Source of the DNA: Terfezia claveryi
Taxonomy: Eukaryota; Ascomycota; Pezizomycetes; Pezizales; Pezizaceae
Direction: 5' to 3'
Assembly: GCA_015179025.1 (NCBI GenBank)
Contig: WHUX01000639.1
Span: 1 to 16,008, forward strand
DNA: 16,008 nt
Positions within the stretch are counted from its first letter, which is position 1. Each line of letters opens with the position of its first letter. Shown one piece after another: positions 15,024 to 16,008 of this stretch. The position numbers were made by a program, and so were the translations under genes. The notes under the pieces are model-generated. The model was given only the letters and a program-made list of their open reading frames with translations, was not told the DNA's origin and ran no database searches.

Positions 15024-16008
15024 CTATCCACCATCTAGTTGTCCTCTAACTCCTCGGTCATCATCTGTGCCCTCAGCGTCCTCATACTCGTCATCCTCGT
15101 CTTCAGCAATTGGGATGTCGCAAGTGGCGTCGTCAAACGGCCCCTCAATCTCCTCCACCTTCTTGCTTGGGGTAGCGTCGTCGGATGGAGATTTTCGAGG
15201 GACATGTTGGTTGGTCGGTCTTAAGGCCTTGTATAAAGGACGAGATAGCTTAATGGACCCTTTTGGGGGACTTGGTGGAAAAGTTTTGGAAACGGCGAAA
15301 CTGGTTCTTCTAGGATATCGCACCTTGGAGGTGCTCCTCGTTACTCTCCCAGTTCCAAGGGGGGCCCCTGCCAACCCAGTGTTATGCCCTGAGGGTCCAG
15401 CATGTGAAGAAGCCTTCGCCATAGGTCCTGAGGGTGCTTGCGCTGGCCTTTTGCCCTTGTCAACCGATTGGTCCTTGGATACAGCCTTTCCTTTGCCTTT
15501 GTCCACGGCTTTTGCTGGTCCTTTGTGTAGAGCCTTCGAGAATTTACAATTTGATTTTGTCAGTGCAAATGGACACGGGGCGGAGTGGTGATGAAGATGG
15601 ATTATTAATTTTACTAACCTTTGCTCTTTTATTCTCTGGTTCCGTCGGACTCTCACTGCTACTTGCGATTCTGCGCATAGGTCTTTTCGAACGCGTGACT
15701 TGCGCTGGATCCTGGTTGTCCTGAGAATCTTCCTCAGGGGGTTCCAATTCACATTGAATATCTATGAGATATTCTTCTCTATGTCGTCCGAAAAGCCAAT
15801 GCACGTGCTCATTGTTGAGGAGTTTTTGGTACATGTGATCACCATTCGCCCTGATTCGTGAACCCCAGAACGCATCAACTTGCCTATCCAAGGGCTTCCA
15901 GTCGGCAGCTGCGTTATGTAAAGCTTGTAACGTGTGATCGTCTACAGTCACGACCTTTGACCGCTGCCATTTCCAACCAAAAGCCGCGAAAATGAACCCA
16001 CCAGGATA
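15024..16008 (-). CDS. hypothetical protein, 2 exons visible, 5' end outside the window
   Basis: The frame is open from the window edge (FIFAAFGWKWQRSKVV) through 15619, where a GTTAGT donor begins. The 85-bp intron 15618-15534 contains a CACTGAC branch site and ends in AG. Exon 2 runs from 15533 to TAG at 15024 and continues in frame. About 300 residues are visible. Exon 1 has an aromatic, charged region (HVHWLFGRHREEYLIDIQCE) and then a Ser/Glu linker. Exon 2 has basic repeats (VDKGKGKAVSK, VDKGKRPAQA), a TRSTSKVRYPRR segment and a strongly acidic end (EDEDDEYEDAEGTDDD). The basic motifs suggest a nuclear protein. I do not recognise the family. No start codon is visible: position 15951 is GTG within the open frame, not a real start. 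Confidence 0.65.

Noticed and set aside
15067..15591. 174-codon + strand ORF rich in Ser and Gly
   Set aside because: It is antisense to the exon pair 15951-15619 / 15533-15024, which splices in frame with good signals; the Ser run mirrors the acidic tail.
15544..15951. Start at 15951 for the rightmost gene
   Set aside because: The codon is GTG and the frame remains open to the window edge, so it is internal to an exon in a eukaryote.
1..16008. tRNA or rRNA genes
   Set aside because: No cloverleaf with A/B boxes and no rRNA-like conserved blocks seen on reading either strand.

Overview
The window looks like nuclear DNA of a filamentous basidiomycete, most likely an agaricomycete. Three things suggest this: a chromodomain-bearing Ty3/gypsy LTR retrotransposon with fungal features; two protein genes with very short introns (50-85 bp) carrying CTGAC or CTAAC branch sites; and compact, AT-rich spacers. 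There is no sign of bacterial operons, tRNA, rRNA or CRISPR.

Left part (111-9740): a 9.6 kb decayed Ty3/gypsy element on the + strand. It has two LTRs of about 679 bp (111-789 and 9063-9740), each starting TGTAATG and ending CATTACA. Between them, in order, lie a leader, gag, a CCHC zinc knuckle, a protease-like region, reverse transcriptase, RNase H, an unusually long Cys/His-rich spacer, integrase with a GPF module, and a chromodomain. A third, solo LTR (3185-3863) sits inside gag in the opposite orientation, bounded by the perfect 5-bp target duplication CAGAA, so it is a later nested insertion. The element is dead. Every stop in the gag frame can be explained by one C-to-T or G-to-A transition, there are several frameshifts in pol, and at least two catalytic residues are altered (reverse transcriptase YIDN; integrase Glu to Lys). 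The outer flanks do not share a target duplication.

Middle (9741-12600): mostly non-coding or relic DNA. It holds a possible minus-strand coding remnant abutting the 3' LTR, a two-phase 20-bp minisatellite (10123-10363), a 12-G run, a 198-bp foldback (MITE-like) element, a diverged ~98-bp tandem duplication, and a small + strand ORF at 11563 preceded by a TATA-like box and a well-formed 5'UTR intron. A GC-richer stretch with short tandem repeats follows.

Right part (12601-16008): two minus-strand protein genes. One (12601-13870, possibly extending to 14556) can be spliced across three short introns into one continuous frame. It ends in a long acidic tail and may belong to the agaricomycete DUF6532 family. 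The other (15024 to the window edge, 5' end missing) has one 85-bp intron, KGKGK-type basic repeats and an acidic C-terminus. Its family is not recognised. A 29-A homopolymer lies in the spacer between them.
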